A DNA stretch of 6,777 bases from an uncultured Aquimonas sp. (lineage in GTDB: Bacteria > Pseudomonadota > Gammaproteobacteria > Xanthomonadales > Xanthomonadaceae): positions 1 to 6,777 of the forward strand of contig CAMLOR010000187.1 in the NCBI GenBank assembly GCA_946481615.1, in the 5' to 3' direction. Under the pieces are notes generated by a model that was given only the letters and a program-made list of their open reading frames with translations, searched no databases and was not told the DNA's origin. Of the stretch, positions 1-6,667 are shown in pieces. The translations under genes were made by a program, and so were the position numbers. The first letter of the stretch is position 1; each line of letters starts with the position of its first letter.

Positions 1-1262
1 CCGTGGCCGCGCTCGACCAGCGCCTGCGCATCCTCGAACGCAAGCTCGAACTGCAGGCCGAGGAAGCCGCGGCCCGGGCGCCGACGGTCCCGGTAGTGGC
101 GGTCGGCGACAAGGGTCTTTCGGTGAAGAACGCCCGCGGCGATTTCGAGATCCGCCTCAAGGGCGGCATGCAGCTCGACCACCGCGCCTTCTTCGACGAC
201 GAGGGCGTGCCGCTCAACGACAGCTTCCTGTTCCGCCGCATCCGGCCTTCGCTGGAAGGCAATCTCGGAAGTCTGCTGGCCTTCCGCATCGTGCCGGAAC
301 TGGCCGATGACAGCGTCACGCTGATCGACGCCACCATCGACGTGAAGTTCGATCCGCGCTGGTCGCTGCGCGTGGGGCGCATGAAGGGTCCGATCGGACT
401 GGAGCGGCTGGCTTCGTGGAATGCGCTGGCGATGATCGAGCGCGGCTTTCCCGCCGAGCTTGCGCCCAGCCGCGATGTCGGCGCGCAGGTGTTCGGCGAG
501 TTCGCGAAGGGCACGGTGACCTACGCCGCCGGCGTGTTCAACGGCGCGCCGGACGGCCGCAATGCCAGTGCCAGCGATCCGGACGACAACGTCGAGTTCC
601 AGGGCCGCGTGTTCTTCGAACCCTGGAAGAACGCGGCCAACGCGCTGTCCGGCCTGGGCGTCGGATTCGCCGCGAGCGTCGGCGAGAAGGACGGCGCGGG
701 CAATGCCTTTCTGCCGCGCTACCGCACGCCCGGCCAGAACGTGTTCTTCAACTATCGCGGCAGCGTCGCGGCGCACGGCGATCACGTGCGCTGGACGCCG
801 CAGGCCTACTGGTACCGCAACGCCTTCGGATTGCAGGCCGAATACATCGAGTCGGAACAGGAAGTGCTGATTCCCGGCGCGGCGGATTCGCGCATCGAAC
901 TGGCGCATCGAGCCTGGCAGCTCACGGGCAGCTGGGTGCTGACCGGCGAGGACGCGGGCTACAAGGGCGTGGCGAAACCCGACCGGCCCTTCGACCCGGC
1001 CGGTGGCGGCTGGGGCGCGTTCGAAGTCGTGGCGCGTTACGGCGAGCTCGACATCGACGACGAGGCCTTCCCGCGCTACGCCGATCCCGCCGGCGCCGCC
1101 ACCCGTTCGCGGGCCTGGGGGATGGGCCTCAACTGGTTCCTGACGCCGAACCTGAAACTGGCGTTCAACCACACGCGCGCACGCTTCGATGGCGGCGCGC
1201 CCGATGGCGGCGACCGCGACATCGAGAAGACCTTCTTCTCGCGCGTGCAGGTCGCGTTCTGA
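1..1262 (+). CDS. Porin_O_P-type outer-membrane porin, 5' end missing (partial)
   Basis: Outer-membrane beta-barrel porin of the phosphate-selective porin O/P (OprO/OprP) type, probably letting small anions such as sulfate into the periplasm. The frame is already open at the window edge, with the first complete codon at nt 3. That codon is GTG, but it is unlikely to be the start because no signal peptide follows it. The 419 visible residues begin with a charged heptad-like helix (about 4-27), as in the N-terminal coiled coil of this family. Then come family-like segments [10 protein letters not shown] (77-86), [14 protein letters not shown] (125-138), IERGFP (145-150) and [12 protein letters not shown] (156-167), followed by alternating amphipathic strands. 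The protein ends in RVQVAF; the terminal Phe is the usual BAM-recognised residue of outer-membrane proteins. The stop is 16 nt before sbp, so it is very likely cotranscribed with the sulfate ABC genes, which suggests sulfate rather than phosphate as the physiological solute. Family confidence is good; substrate is inferred from context only. Confidence 0.85.
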   Translation, partial: VAALDQRLRILERKLELQAEEAAARAPTVPVVAVGDKGLSVKNARGDFEIRLKGGMQLDHRAFFDDEGVPLNDSFLFRRIRPSLEGNLGSLLAFRIVPELADDSVTLIDATIDVKFDPRWSLRVGRMKGPIGLERLASWNALAMIERGFPAELAPSRDVGAQVFGEFAKGTVTYAAGVFNGAPDGRNASASDPDDNVEFQGRVFFEPWKNAANALSGLGVGFAASVGEKDGAGNAFLPRYRTPGQNVFFNYRGSVAAHGDHVRWTPQAYWYRNAFGLQAEYIESEQEVLIPGAADSRIELAHRAWQLTGSWVLTGEDAGYKGVAKPDRPFDPAGGGWGAFEVVARYGELDIDDEAFPRYADPAGAATRSRAWGMGLNWFLTPNLKLAFNHTRARFDGGAPDGGDRDIEKTFFSRVQVAF

Positions 1263-1266
1263 TCGC

Positions 1267-1271
1267 AAGGA
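1267..1271 (+). promoter_or_regulatory. Shine-Dalgarno site deciding the sbp start
   Basis: AAGGA lies 7 nt upstream of the ATG at 1279, immediately after the porin stop codon. An in-frame ATG exists 90 nt earlier (1189), inside the porin gene, but starting there would put 30 Arg/Ser-rich residues in front of a clean signal peptide. The position of this site supports the downstream start. Confidence 0.75.
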
Positions 1272-1278
1272 AATCGAC

Positions 1279-2274
1279 ATGAAGATCCTCGCTTCCGTCC
1301 TGCTCGCCCTCGCCGCCTTCGCTGCGCAAGCGAAGGACGTCGAACTGCTCAACGTTTCGTACGACCCGACGCGCGAGTTCTATCGCGAAGTCAATACCGC
1401 CTTCGCCGCCGAATGGCTGGCGAAGACCGGCGACACCGTGCGCGTGCAGGCCTCGCACGGCGGTTCCGGCAAGCAGGCGCGCGCGGTGATCGACGGACTC
1501 GAAGCGGACGTCGTCACGCTGGCATTGGCCTTCGACATCGACGCCATCGCCGAGAAGGCGAAGCTGTTGCCCGCCGACTGGCAATCGCGCCTGCCGCATC
1601 GCAGCGCGCCCTACACCTCGACCATCGTGTTCCTGGTGCGCAAGGGGAATCCGAAGGGCATCGCCGATTGGGGCGACCTCGCGAAGCCCGGCATCGCCGT
1701 GATCACGCCCAATCCCAAGACCTCCGGCGGCGCACGCTGGAATCATCTGGCGGCCTATGCCTGGGCGCTGCGTGCGAACGGTGGCGATGCGGCCAAGGCG
1801 AAGGAATTCCTCGCGGCGCTCTACCGCAACGTGCCGGTGCTCGATACCGGCGCGCGCGGCGCCACCACCACGTTCGCGCAACGCGGCATCGGCGACGTGC
1901 TGCTCGCCTGGGAGAACGAGGCGTTCCTGGCGAAGGAGGAACTCGGCAAGGATCGCTTCGATATCGTGGTGCCGTCGCTGTCCGTCCTGGCCGAACCGCC
2001 GGTCGCGCTGGTCGACAGGAACGTCGATCGCAAGGGTACGCGCGCCGTCGCCGAGGCCTATCTGCGATTCCTCTACACCCCGGCCGGACAGAAGCTGGCG
2101 GCGAAGCACTACTACCGGCCGCGCGAAGCGCAGCATGCCGATCCCGCGGACCTGGCGCGCTTCCCGCAGCTCGAGCTCGTCACCATCGAAGAGGGTTTCG
2201 GCTCCTGGGCCGAGGCGCACGCACAGCATTTCGCCGATGGCGGGATATTCGATCAGGCGCAGGCCGCGCGCTGA
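1279..2274 (+). CDS. sbp: Periplasmic sulfate-binding protein
   Basis: 331-residue precursor of the periplasmic substrate-binding component of the sulfate/thiosulfate ABC importer; it captures the anion and delivers it to CysT/CysW. Residues 1-18 form a short Sec signal peptide with an A-Q-A cleavage site before K19-D20. The mature start ([16 protein letters not shown]) is typical of the Sbp/CysP family. SHGGSGKQ is at 59-66, and NPKTSGGAR at 145-153 matches the second sulfate-binding-protein signature. [11 protein letters not shown] carries Trp211. After removing 18 residues, Ser63, Ser149 and Trp211 fall at or within one position of the sulfate-contacting Ser45, Ser130 and Trp192 of the Salmonella protein (recalled from the published structure). 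Length is normal for the family. The start is set by AAGGA 7 nt upstream. It sits between the porin (16 nt gap) and cysT (52 nt gap). Sbp versus the thiosulfate-preferring CysP cannot be settled by eye, but Sbp is favoured. Confidence 0.95.
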   Translation: MKILASVLLALAAFAAQAKDVELLNVSYDPTREFYREVNTAFAAEWLAKTGDTVRVQASHGGSGKQARAVIDGLEADVVTLALAFDIDAIAEKAKLLPADWQSRLPHRSAPYTSTIVFLVRKGNPKGIADWGDLAKPGIAVITPNPKTSGGARWNHLAAYAWALRANGGDAAKAKEFLAALYRNVPVLDTGARGATTTFAQRGIGDVLLAWENEAFLAKEELGKDRFDIVVPSLSVLAEPPVALVDRNVDRKGTRAVAEAYLRFLYTPAGQKLAAKHYYRPREAQHADPADLARFPQLELVTIEEGFGSWAEAHAQHFADGGIFDQAQAAR

Positions 2275-2326
2275 GACTCAAGCGGATGCCCACGCTGCCC
2301 GCCCGTTTCCGGCACGGAATGCACGC

Positions 2327-3190
2327 ATGAACGCGGTCGCCGTCGACGTTCCGGCGCGCCCGCGCCGCGCCCGCCGCGTGATCCCCGGCCTGGGGCTCAC
2401 GCTCGGTTTCAGCGTCGCGTATCTGAGCCTCGTGGTGCTGATACCGCTGGCCGGCGTCTTCCTGAAGAGTGCCGGACTGGGCTGGGAAAAGTTGTGGGAA
2501 GTATGGAGCGACCCGCGCGTGATCCACGCGCTGCAACTGAGCTTCGGTGCGTCGCTGGCGGCTGCGATGATCAACGCCGTGATGGGAACGTGGGTCGCAT
2601 GGGTGCTCGTGCGCTACGAGTTTCCCGGCCGCAAGCTCGTCGATGCGCTGATCGACCTGCCGTTCGCGCTGCCGACGGCCGTGGCGGGCGTCGCGCTGAC
2701 CGCGCTGTATGCGGGCAACGGCTGGGTGGGGCAGTGGCTGGAACCGCTGGGCATCAGGGTCGCCTACACCCGGCTCGGCATCGCGGTGGCGCTGGTGTTC
2801 GTCGGGCTGCCGTTCGTCGTGCGCACGGTGCAGCCGGTGCTGCACGAGGCGCGACGCGACATCGAGGAGGCCGCCGCCACGCTTGGTGCCTCGCGCCTGC
2901 AGACGGTATTCAAGGTGATGTTGCCGACACTGTATCCGGCGATGATCACCGGTTTCGCGCTTGCCTTCGCGCGCGGCGTGGGCGAGTACGGTTCGGTGAT
3001 CTTCATTGCCGGCAATCTGCCGGATCTCACCGAGATCGCGCCGCTGCTGATCGTCATCAAGCTGGAGGAGTTCGACTACCAGGGCGCCACGGCTGTGGCG
3101 ACGGCGATGCTGTTGCTGTCGTTCGCACTGCTGCTCGGCATCAATGCGCTGCAGGCCTGGGCATCGAAGCGCGCCGGGCAGCCGCGATGA
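2327..3190 (+). CDS. cysT: Sulfate ABC transporter permease subunit CysT (CysU)
   Basis: 287-residue inner-membrane permease that pairs with CysW to form the sulfate/thiosulfate translocation channel. A short basic N-terminus (PARPRRARR) precedes the first membrane helix (about 19-45), consistent with a cytoplasmic N-terminus. [14 protein letters not shown] (about 111-124) is characteristic of CysT/CysW permeases. The cytoplasmic EAA loop, which couples to the ATPase, runs from E181 (EAAATLGAS) to the LP at 199-200. It is followed by the conserved stretch with [15 protein letters not shown] and last helices near the C-terminus. The ATG at 2327 was chosen because residues upstream of it in frame are out-of-frame sbp sequence. 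A weak GGAA lies 7 nt before it. The stop overlaps the cysW start as ATGA, so the two subunits are likely translationally coupled at equal stoichiometry. CysT rather than CysW is based on gene order and the short N-terminus. Confidence 0.95.
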   Translation: MNAVAVDVPARPRRARRVIPGLGLTLGFSVAYLSLVVLIPLAGVFLKSAGLGWEKLWEVWSDPRVIHALQLSFGASLAAAMINAVMGTWVAWVLVRYEFPGRKLVDALIDLPFALPTAVAGVALTALYAGNGWVGQWLEPLGIRVAYTRLGIAVALVFVGLPFVVRTVQPVLHEARRDIEEAAATLGASRLQTVFKVMLPTLYPAMITGFALAFARGVGEYGSVIFIAGNLPDLTEIAPLLIVIKLEEFDYQGATAVATAMLLLSFALLLGINALQAWASKRAGQPR

Positions 3191-4104
3191 ACGCGCTCGC
3201 CGAACGCCTGGCCGAAGACCTCGTCCGCCTGCCCGACGCGGCGCCGCCGGCGCACGAGCGCGCACCGCGGCCGGTGACCTCCGAGCCGGCGTGGCTGCGC
3301 CGGCTGCTGATCCTGGGCGCGCTGGCTTTCCTCGTGTTCTTCCTCCTGCTGCCGCTGGTGGCGGTGTTCGCCGAGGCCTTGCGCGAAGGCTTCGGCGCCT
3401 ACGCTGCGGCACTGCGCGAGCCCGATGCGTTGTCGGCCATCAGGCTCACGCTGCTGGTGGCGGCGATCGCCGTGCCGCTCAATCTCGTGTTCGGTGTCGC
3501 CGCCGCCTGGGCCATCACCAAACATCGCTTCCGCGGCAAGTCACTGCTCGTCACGCTGATCGATCTGCCGTTCTCGGTGTCGCCGGTGGTGTCGGGCCTG
3601 GTCTACGTGCTGATCTTCGGCGCGCAGGGCTGGTTCGGGCCGTGGCTTACGGAGCACGGCATCAAGATCGTCTTCGCGGTGCCGGGCCTGGTGCTGGCGA
3701 CGATCTTCGTCACCTTTCCTTTCGTGGCGCGCGAACTGATTCCGCTGATGAGCGAGCAGGGCACCGACGACGAACAGGCCGCGCTTTCGCTCGGCGCTGG
3801 CGGCCTGCAGACCTTCCTGCGCGTGACGTTGCCCAACATCAGGTGGGGGCTGCTCTACGGCGTGCTGCTCTGCAATGCGCGCGCGATGGGCGAATTCGGC
3901 GCGGTGAGCGTGGTGTCGGGGCACATCCGCGGGCTCACCAACACCATGCCGCTGCACGTGGAAATCCTCTACAACGAATACGCCTTCGTGGCGGCCTTCG
4001 CGGTGGCCACGCTGTTGGCCGCGCTGGCGCTGCTCACGCTCGGCATCAAGTCGTTGCTCGAATGGCGGTACGGCGCGCAGCTCGCGTTGCGCCGCCGGCA
4101 TTGA
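3187..4104 (+). CDS. cysW: Sulfate ABC transporter permease subunit CysW
   Basis: 305-residue second inner-membrane permease of the CysTWA sulfate/thiosulfate importer. An extended hydrophilic, Pro/Ala/Arg-rich N-terminus of about 38 residues precedes the first membrane helix (about 40-65). [19 protein letters not shown] corresponds to the [11 protein letters not shown] segment of CysT. The EAA-type loop runs from E196 ([10 protein letters not shown]) to LP at 215-216 and is followed by [17 protein letters not shown], the family's conserved post-EAA block. CysT and CysW are visibly paralogous along their length. The ATG start overlaps the cysT stop by 4 nt (ATGA), and the cysA start follows 14 nt after the stop. 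No recognisable Shine-Dalgarno is needed if translation is coupled to cysT. Family length and motifs are intact. Confidence 0.95.
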   Translation: MNALAERLAEDLVRLPDAAPPAHERAPRPVTSEPAWLRRLLILGALAFLVFFLLLPLVAVFAEALREGFGAYAAALREPDALSAIRLTLLVAAIAVPLNLVFGVAAAWAITKHRFRGKSLLVTLIDLPFSVSPVVSGLVYVLIFGAQGWFGPWLTEHGIKIVFAVPGLVLATIFVTFPFVARELIPLMSEQGTDDEQAALSLGAGGLQTFLRVTLPNIRWGLLYGVLLCNARAMGEFGAVSVVSGHIRGLTNTMPLHVEILYNEYAFVAAFAVATLLAALALLTLGIKSLLEWRYGAQLALRRRH

Positions 4105-4118
4105 ACGGAGAAACGCGC

Positions 4119-5168
4119 ATGGACATCGAAATCCGCGGGTTGCAGAAGCGCTATGGGCAATTCCACGCCCTGCGCGGCGTGGACCTTCGCATCGCTTCGG
4201 GCGAGCTGATCGCGTTGCTTGGGCCGTCCGGCTCCGGCAAGACGACGCTGCTGCGCGCGATCGCGGGCCTCGAATCGGCCGACCGCGGACAGATCCTGTT
4301 CGGCGGGCGCGACGCCTCCGCGCTCAGCGTGCAGGCGCGCCGCGCAGGCTTCGTGTTCCAGCATTACGCGCTGTTCCGCCACATGAGCGTGCTGGAGAAC
4401 GTCGCCTTCGGCCTGCGCTGCAAGCCGCGGCGTGAACGCCCGGCGCGGCGCGAGATCGAGCGCCGGGCGTTCGACTTGCTCGAACGCGTGCAGCTCGCCG
4501 AACTGCGCGACCGTCTGCCCGAGCAGCTTTCCGGCGGCCAGCGCCAGCGCGTGGCGCTGGCGCGCGCCATGGCCATCGATCCCACGGTGCTGCTGCTCGA
4601 CGAGCCCTTCGGCGCGCTCGACGCCAAAGTGCGCGTGGAACTGCGCCGCTGGCTGCGCCAGATCCACGACGACACCGGCTACACCACGGTGTTCGTGACG
4701 CACGATCAGGAAGAAGCGCTCGAACTGGCCGACCGCGTGGTGGTGCTCAACGACGGACGCATCGAACAGATCGGCACGCCCGACGACATCTATGCCGATC
4801 CCGCCACGCCGTTCGTGTTCGATTTCCTCGGGCGCTCCAATCGGCTCAGCGGCGCCGTGCGCGGCGGACGCTTCCTGCCCGACGGCGCCGCGCCCGGATT
4901 CGAATTCGACGCCGCGGCACGCGACGGTGCGGCGCAATTGTTCGTGCGCCCGCACGATCTGCAACTGGCAGCGGAAGGCGAAGGACTGCCCGCGCACGTG
5001 AAACACGTGCGCAGGCTCGCCGGACGCGCCACGCTCGAGCTGCAACTGGAATCGCAGCCGCGCGGAGTGGAGCTCGACCTCTCCGGACGCGACCAGGCCG
5101 ATCTGCCGCCGCCGGGCGCACGGATCGCGGTGCGCCCTTCGCGCTATCGAGTGTTCGCCGCGCCCTGA
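4119..5168 (+). CDS. cysA: Sulfate/thiosulfate import ATP-binding protein CysA
   Basis: 349-residue cytoplasmic ATPase that drives sulfate/thiosulfate import through CysT/CysW. All nucleotide-binding motifs are present: Walker A GPSGSGKT at 35-42, Q-loop Gln81 in [12 protein letters not shown] signature LSGGQRQR at 137-144, Walker B LLLDEP at 158-163 with catalytic Glu162, D-loop near Asp168 and H-loop His195 in VTHDQEEA. The segment [18 protein letters not shown] (about 228-245) is typical of CysA and leads into a C-terminal TOBE-like regulatory domain of about 100 residues, ending at [15 protein letters not shown] lies 8 nt before the ATG, and the protein starts directly with the ABC core ([13 protein letters not shown]), supporting this start. 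Length is usual for the family. It is the last gene of the operon; a palindromic repeat follows 4 nt after the stop codon. Related importers (spermidine, Fe3+, molybdate) share the core motifs, but the cysTW context fixes the assignment. Confidence 0.96.
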   Translation: MDIEIRGLQKRYGQFHALRGVDLRIASGELIALLGPSGSGKTTLLRAIAGLESADRGQILFGGRDASALSVQARRAGFVFQHYALFRHMSVLENVAFGLRCKPRRERPARREIERRAFDLLERVQLAELRDRLPEQLSGGQRQRVALARAMAIDPTVLLLDEPFGALDAKVRVELRRWLRQIHDDTGYTTVFVTHDQEEALELADRVVVLNDGRIEQIGTPDDIYADPATPFVFDFLGRSNRLSGAVRGGRFLPDGAAPGFEFDAAARDGAAQLFVRPHDLQLAAEGEGLPAHVKHVRRLAGRATLELQLESQPRGVELDLSGRDQADLPPPGARIAVRPSRYRVFAAP

Positions 5169-5172
5169 CGTC

Positions 5173-5192
5173 ATTCCCGCGCAGGCGGGAAT
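5173..5192 (+). repeat. Dispersed palindromic repeat (TTCCCGC...GCGGGAA type), possible terminator of the sulfate operon
   Basis: A perfect 8-bp stem (ATTCCCGC at 5173-5180, GCGGGAAT at 5185-5192) with a GCAG loop starts 4 nt after the cysA stop. The flanks, CGTC before and CCAGGTG after, match the widespread proteobacterial intergenic repeat of the form GTCATTCCCGC-N-GCGGGAATCCAG. That repeat is often seen translated as 'LDSRLRGND' or 'IPACAGMT' in spurious reverse-strand ORFs. No U-tract follows, so intrinsic termination is uncertain. mRNA 3'-end stabilisation or Rho-assisted termination is equally plausible. Confidence 0.75.
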
Positions 5193-5366
5193 CCAGGTGC
5201 GAGGTGTTTCGATACACGCCGCCCGGCTCAAAGCCCGGATCGGCTCCCGCTCCGCTGCAACTCGCGACAGCGCAATGCGAGCCCGTTCGCAAATCCGCAA
5301 AGTCGCCCGGCGGACTGTGATGGCCGCCCCGGTCGCCGGCCTCTGCTTGTAACAACTTTTCACCAT

Positions 5367-5393
5367 CCGGAGCGGGGTAATCGACCGCTCTGG
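5367..5393. other. Hairpin of unknown role
   Basis: Arms 5367-5375 (CCGGAGCGG) and 5385-5393 (CCGCTCTGG) form nine pairs, eight Watson-Crick and one G-T wobble, with a 9-nt loop. No T-run follows on either strand, so it does not look like a standard intrinsic terminator. It lies about 50 nt upstream of the promoter at 5442-5469. It could be part of an upstream transcript end, a protein-binding site or chance in GC-rich DNA. Confidence 0.4.
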
Positions 5394-5441
5394 TTCGTTC
5401 CCACTGTTAGCAACGTGTTAAACAAGAATTCAGCTTGAAAC

Positions 5442-5469
5442 TTGCCACTTTAGAAGCAAGTGCTATATT
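5442..5469 (+). promoter_or_regulatory. Sigma70-type promoter with extended -10
   Basis: TTGCCA (5442-5447) and TATATT (5464-5469) are separated by 16 nt, with a TGN extended -10 element at 5461-5463. Transcription would begin near A5477, leaving a leader of about 48 nt before the ATG at 5525. The site lies in the most AT-rich part of the window, as expected for a real promoter in a GC-rich genome. A perfect 6-bp inverted repeat, ACTTGC (5440-5445) and GCAAGT (5456-5461), overlaps the -35 box and spacer and could be an operator. The promoter probably drives the mini-SPFH gene and possibly rsmG-parA. Confidence 0.6.
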
Positions 5470-5524
5470 CGCCCGCAGAAAGAGTGCGTAACCTGCTGAA
5501 AAACAAGAAACGAAGCCCCGAGCC

Positions 5525-5971
5525 ATGGACCTGATCATCGTCTCATTGTTCGCAAGCGGCGCAGCGCTGGCCCTGGCCAGCCTGCGCCGGGTTCCCGAAG
5601 ACACCGTCTGCACCGTGCACCGCCGCGGCCGCTACGTCCGCACCCTCACGCCGGGCATCCGCTTCACCATTCCCCTGGTCGACAAGATCGCGCACCGCGT
5701 GCAGCTGGTTGGCCACCATGTCGATCTCCCCGATGCCCAGGGCGAGGTCTACTACCAGATCCTCGAACCCGAACTGGCGCGCGATGCGCTCGACGACGTC
5801 GACGCCCTCGTGCAGCGCGAGGCGCACGCGCGCCTGGCGGAAATCGCCGCGCAGCCCGCGGTGGAAGCCGGCGCGCGCGCCGGCCAGCTCAAGCAGGAAC
5901 TCAATCGCCGCCTCGGCCTGCTCGGGCTTCGCGTGACGCGCTGCCAGCTGCGCCTGCCCGCCGCCGCCTGA
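5525..5971 (+). CDS. Small membrane-anchored SPFH/band-7 (stomatin-like) domain protein
   Basis: 148-residue protein resembling the N-terminal half of stomatin/prohibitin-family (SPFH) proteins. Residues 1-20 form one hydrophobic segment (LIIVSLFASGAALALASL), so it is probably tethered to the inner membrane. VPEDTVCTVHRRGRYVRTLTPGIRFTIPLVDKIAHRV (24-59) is the classic SPFH entry: V-P-x-x-x followed by R-x-G-x-Y, T-L-x-P-G and I-P-x-V-D. VYYQILEPELA (75-85) matches the 'VYYxVxDPxxA' strand, and LKQELNRRLGLLGLRVTRCQLRLP (122-145) matches the helix plus 'wGi-v' strand that closes the domain. The loop before VYYQ is shortened and the long C-terminal coiled coil of stomatins is absent. The ATG at 5525 places the membrane segment at the N-terminus, but only a weak GAAG 9 nt upstream is seen as ribosome-binding site. 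It precedes rsmG in the same orientation with a 55-nt gap. A role in membrane scaffolding or protease modulation is family inference only. Confidence 0.8.
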   Translation: MDLIIVSLFASGAALALASLRRVPEDTVCTVHRRGRYVRTLTPGIRFTIPLVDKIAHRVQLVGHHVDLPDAQGEVYYQILEPELARDALDDVDALVQREAHARLAEIAAQPAVEAGARAGQLKQELNRRLGLLGLRVTRCQLRLPAAA

Positions 5972-5985
5972 GCCCGCGCCGCCCG

Positions 5986-6009
5986 CGGGCTGCCATACTG
6001 GGCAGCCCG
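5986..6009 (+). other. Strong hairpin between the mini-SPFH gene and rsmG
   Basis: Perfect 9-bp stem, CGGGCTGCC (5986-5994) with GGCAGCCCG (6001-6009), and a 6-nt loop. It lies 14 nt after the mini-SPFH stop and ends 17 nt before the rsmG GTG. The sequence after it (ATGGAACC) is not a U-tract, so standard intrinsic termination is doubtful. It may be an attenuator, an mRNA-stability stem between cistrons, or a weak terminator for the upstream gene. Confidence 0.5.
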
Positions 6010-6026
6010 ATGGAACCTCCGCGCGC

Positions 6027-6656
6027 GTGACAGACCTCGCCACCCTCGCGCCGCGCCTGCGCGCCGGCCTCGAACAGCTCGGCCTCGAACCCGAGCCGCT
6101 GGCCGGCCGCCTGCTGGCGTATCTGGCCTTGCTGCTGCAGTGGAACCGCGCCTACAACCTCACGGCCATCCGCGATCCGGAAGAGATGCTTTCCAAGCAT
6201 CTGCTCGACTCGCTTTCGATCCATTCCCATGTCCAGGGCTCGCTGGCCGATATCGGCACCGGGCCGGGCCTGCCCGGTATTCCTTTGGCCCTGGCCAAGC
6301 CGGAACTGCGCGTCAGCCTGGTCGAAACCGCCGGCAAGAAGGCGCGCTTCCTGCGTGAAGCCGTGCGGCACCTGGGCCTCGCGCACGTCGCCGTGCACGA
6401 CGCGCGGGCGCAGGACGTGCCCGAAACCGGCATGCACGACTGTCTTGCCGCGCGCGCCTTCGGTACCCTAGGCGAGATCCTTGCGGCCGGTGGGCATTTG
6501 CTCAAGTCGGGGGGGCGGCTGCTGGCGATGAAGGGCCGCGAGCCGACGGAGGAAATCGCCGCGCTGCCCGCGGGCTACCGTCATCTCGCGACGCATCCGC
6601 TCAGCGTGCCGGGCCTCGAAGCCGAGCGCCACCTCGTGGTCGTGGAAAAACTCTGA
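6027..6656 (+). CDS. rsmG: 16S rRNA (guanine-527-N7)-methyltransferase RsmG (GidB)
   Basis: 209-residue cytoplasmic SAM-dependent enzyme that makes m7G527 in 16S rRNA (E. coli numbering), a modification whose loss gives low-level streptomycin resistance in several bacteria. Diagnostic motifs: [14 protein letters not shown] (35-48), KHLLDSLS (57-64), and the SAM-binding glycine motif [14 protein letters not shown] (75-88). An acidic residue at the end of the next strand ([16 protein letters not shown], Glu near 100) is expected to contact the SAM ribose, and [10 protein letters not shown] occupies the place of the family's 'SRAFA' block. Length matches the family (about 205-215). The start is GTG at 6027; TGGAA at 6011-6015 is a weak, distant ribosome-binding site, so initiation strength may be modest. 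The next gene, parA, begins 11 nt after the stop, an arrangement known from gid-par clusters. Confidence 0.95.
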   Translation: MTDLATLAPRLRAGLEQLGLEPEPLAGRLLAYLALLLQWNRAYNLTAIRDPEEMLSKHLLDSLSIHSHVQGSLADIGTGPGLPGIPLALAKPELRVSLVETAGKKARFLREAVRHLGLAHVAVHDARAQDVPETGMHDCLAARAFGTLGEILAAGGHLLKSGGRLLAMKGREPTEEIAALPAGYRHLATHPLSVPGLEAERHLVVVEKL

Positions 6657-6667
6657 GCACCCAACGC

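Larger units (their letters stand above)
5169..5524. other. 356-nt intergenic region between cysA and the mini-SPFH gene
   Basis: No credible gene on either strand. It holds the palindromic repeat at 5173-5192, a GC-rich middle part with short GCCCGG direct repeats (5221-5226 and 5233-5238), a hairpin at 5367-5393, and an AT-rich tail with a promoter at 5442-5469. Composition changes sharply: 5401-5460 has 24 G/C in 60 bases (40%), far below the surrounding genes. GCTTGTAAC at 5345-5353 recurs as GCTTGAAAC at 5433-5441 (8 of 9 identical). I see no tRNA, no rRNA and no riboswitch I recognise. Confidence 0.7.

Noticed and set aside
3..5. GTG as the true start of the porin
   Set aside because: An outer-membrane porin needs a signal peptide, and none follows this codon. 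The sequence starts directly in the coiled-coil region, so the gene must begin upstream of the window.
1189..1278. Upstream in-frame ATG for sbp
   Set aside because: It would add 30 Arg/Ser-rich residues encoded inside the porin gene and bury the signal peptide. The AAGGA at 1267-1271 supports ATG 1279.
1165..2229. 354-codon open frame on the - strand over sbp
   Set aside because: It is antisense to sbp, which has every family signature. The antisense translation is Arg/Gly-rich without recognisable domains.
2180..3412. 410-codon open frame on the - strand over cysT
   Set aside because: Its translation is an Arg/Gln/Ala-rich string with no hydrophobic core or motif, and it is fully antisense to sbp/cysT/cysW. 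It is a codon-bias shadow.
3969..5366. 465-codon open frame on the - strand across cysA and the intergenic repeat
   Set aside because: It runs antisense to the intact, motif-complete cysA and reaches back into cysW. Its translation is low complexity and rich in Arg, Ala and His, and it includes the dispersed-repeat peptide (IPACAGMT). Long antisense frames are expected in GC-rich genes.
5435..5469. TTGAAA (5435-5440) as the -35 box for TATATT
   Set aside because: The spacer would be 23 nt, too long for sigma70. TTGCCA at 5442-5447 gives 16 nt.
5169..5524. CRISPR array, tRNA or insertion sequence in the long intergenic region
   Set aside because: There are no regularly spaced direct repeats, no cloverleaf-like sequence, and no transposase fragment or paired terminal inverted repeats with target duplication.
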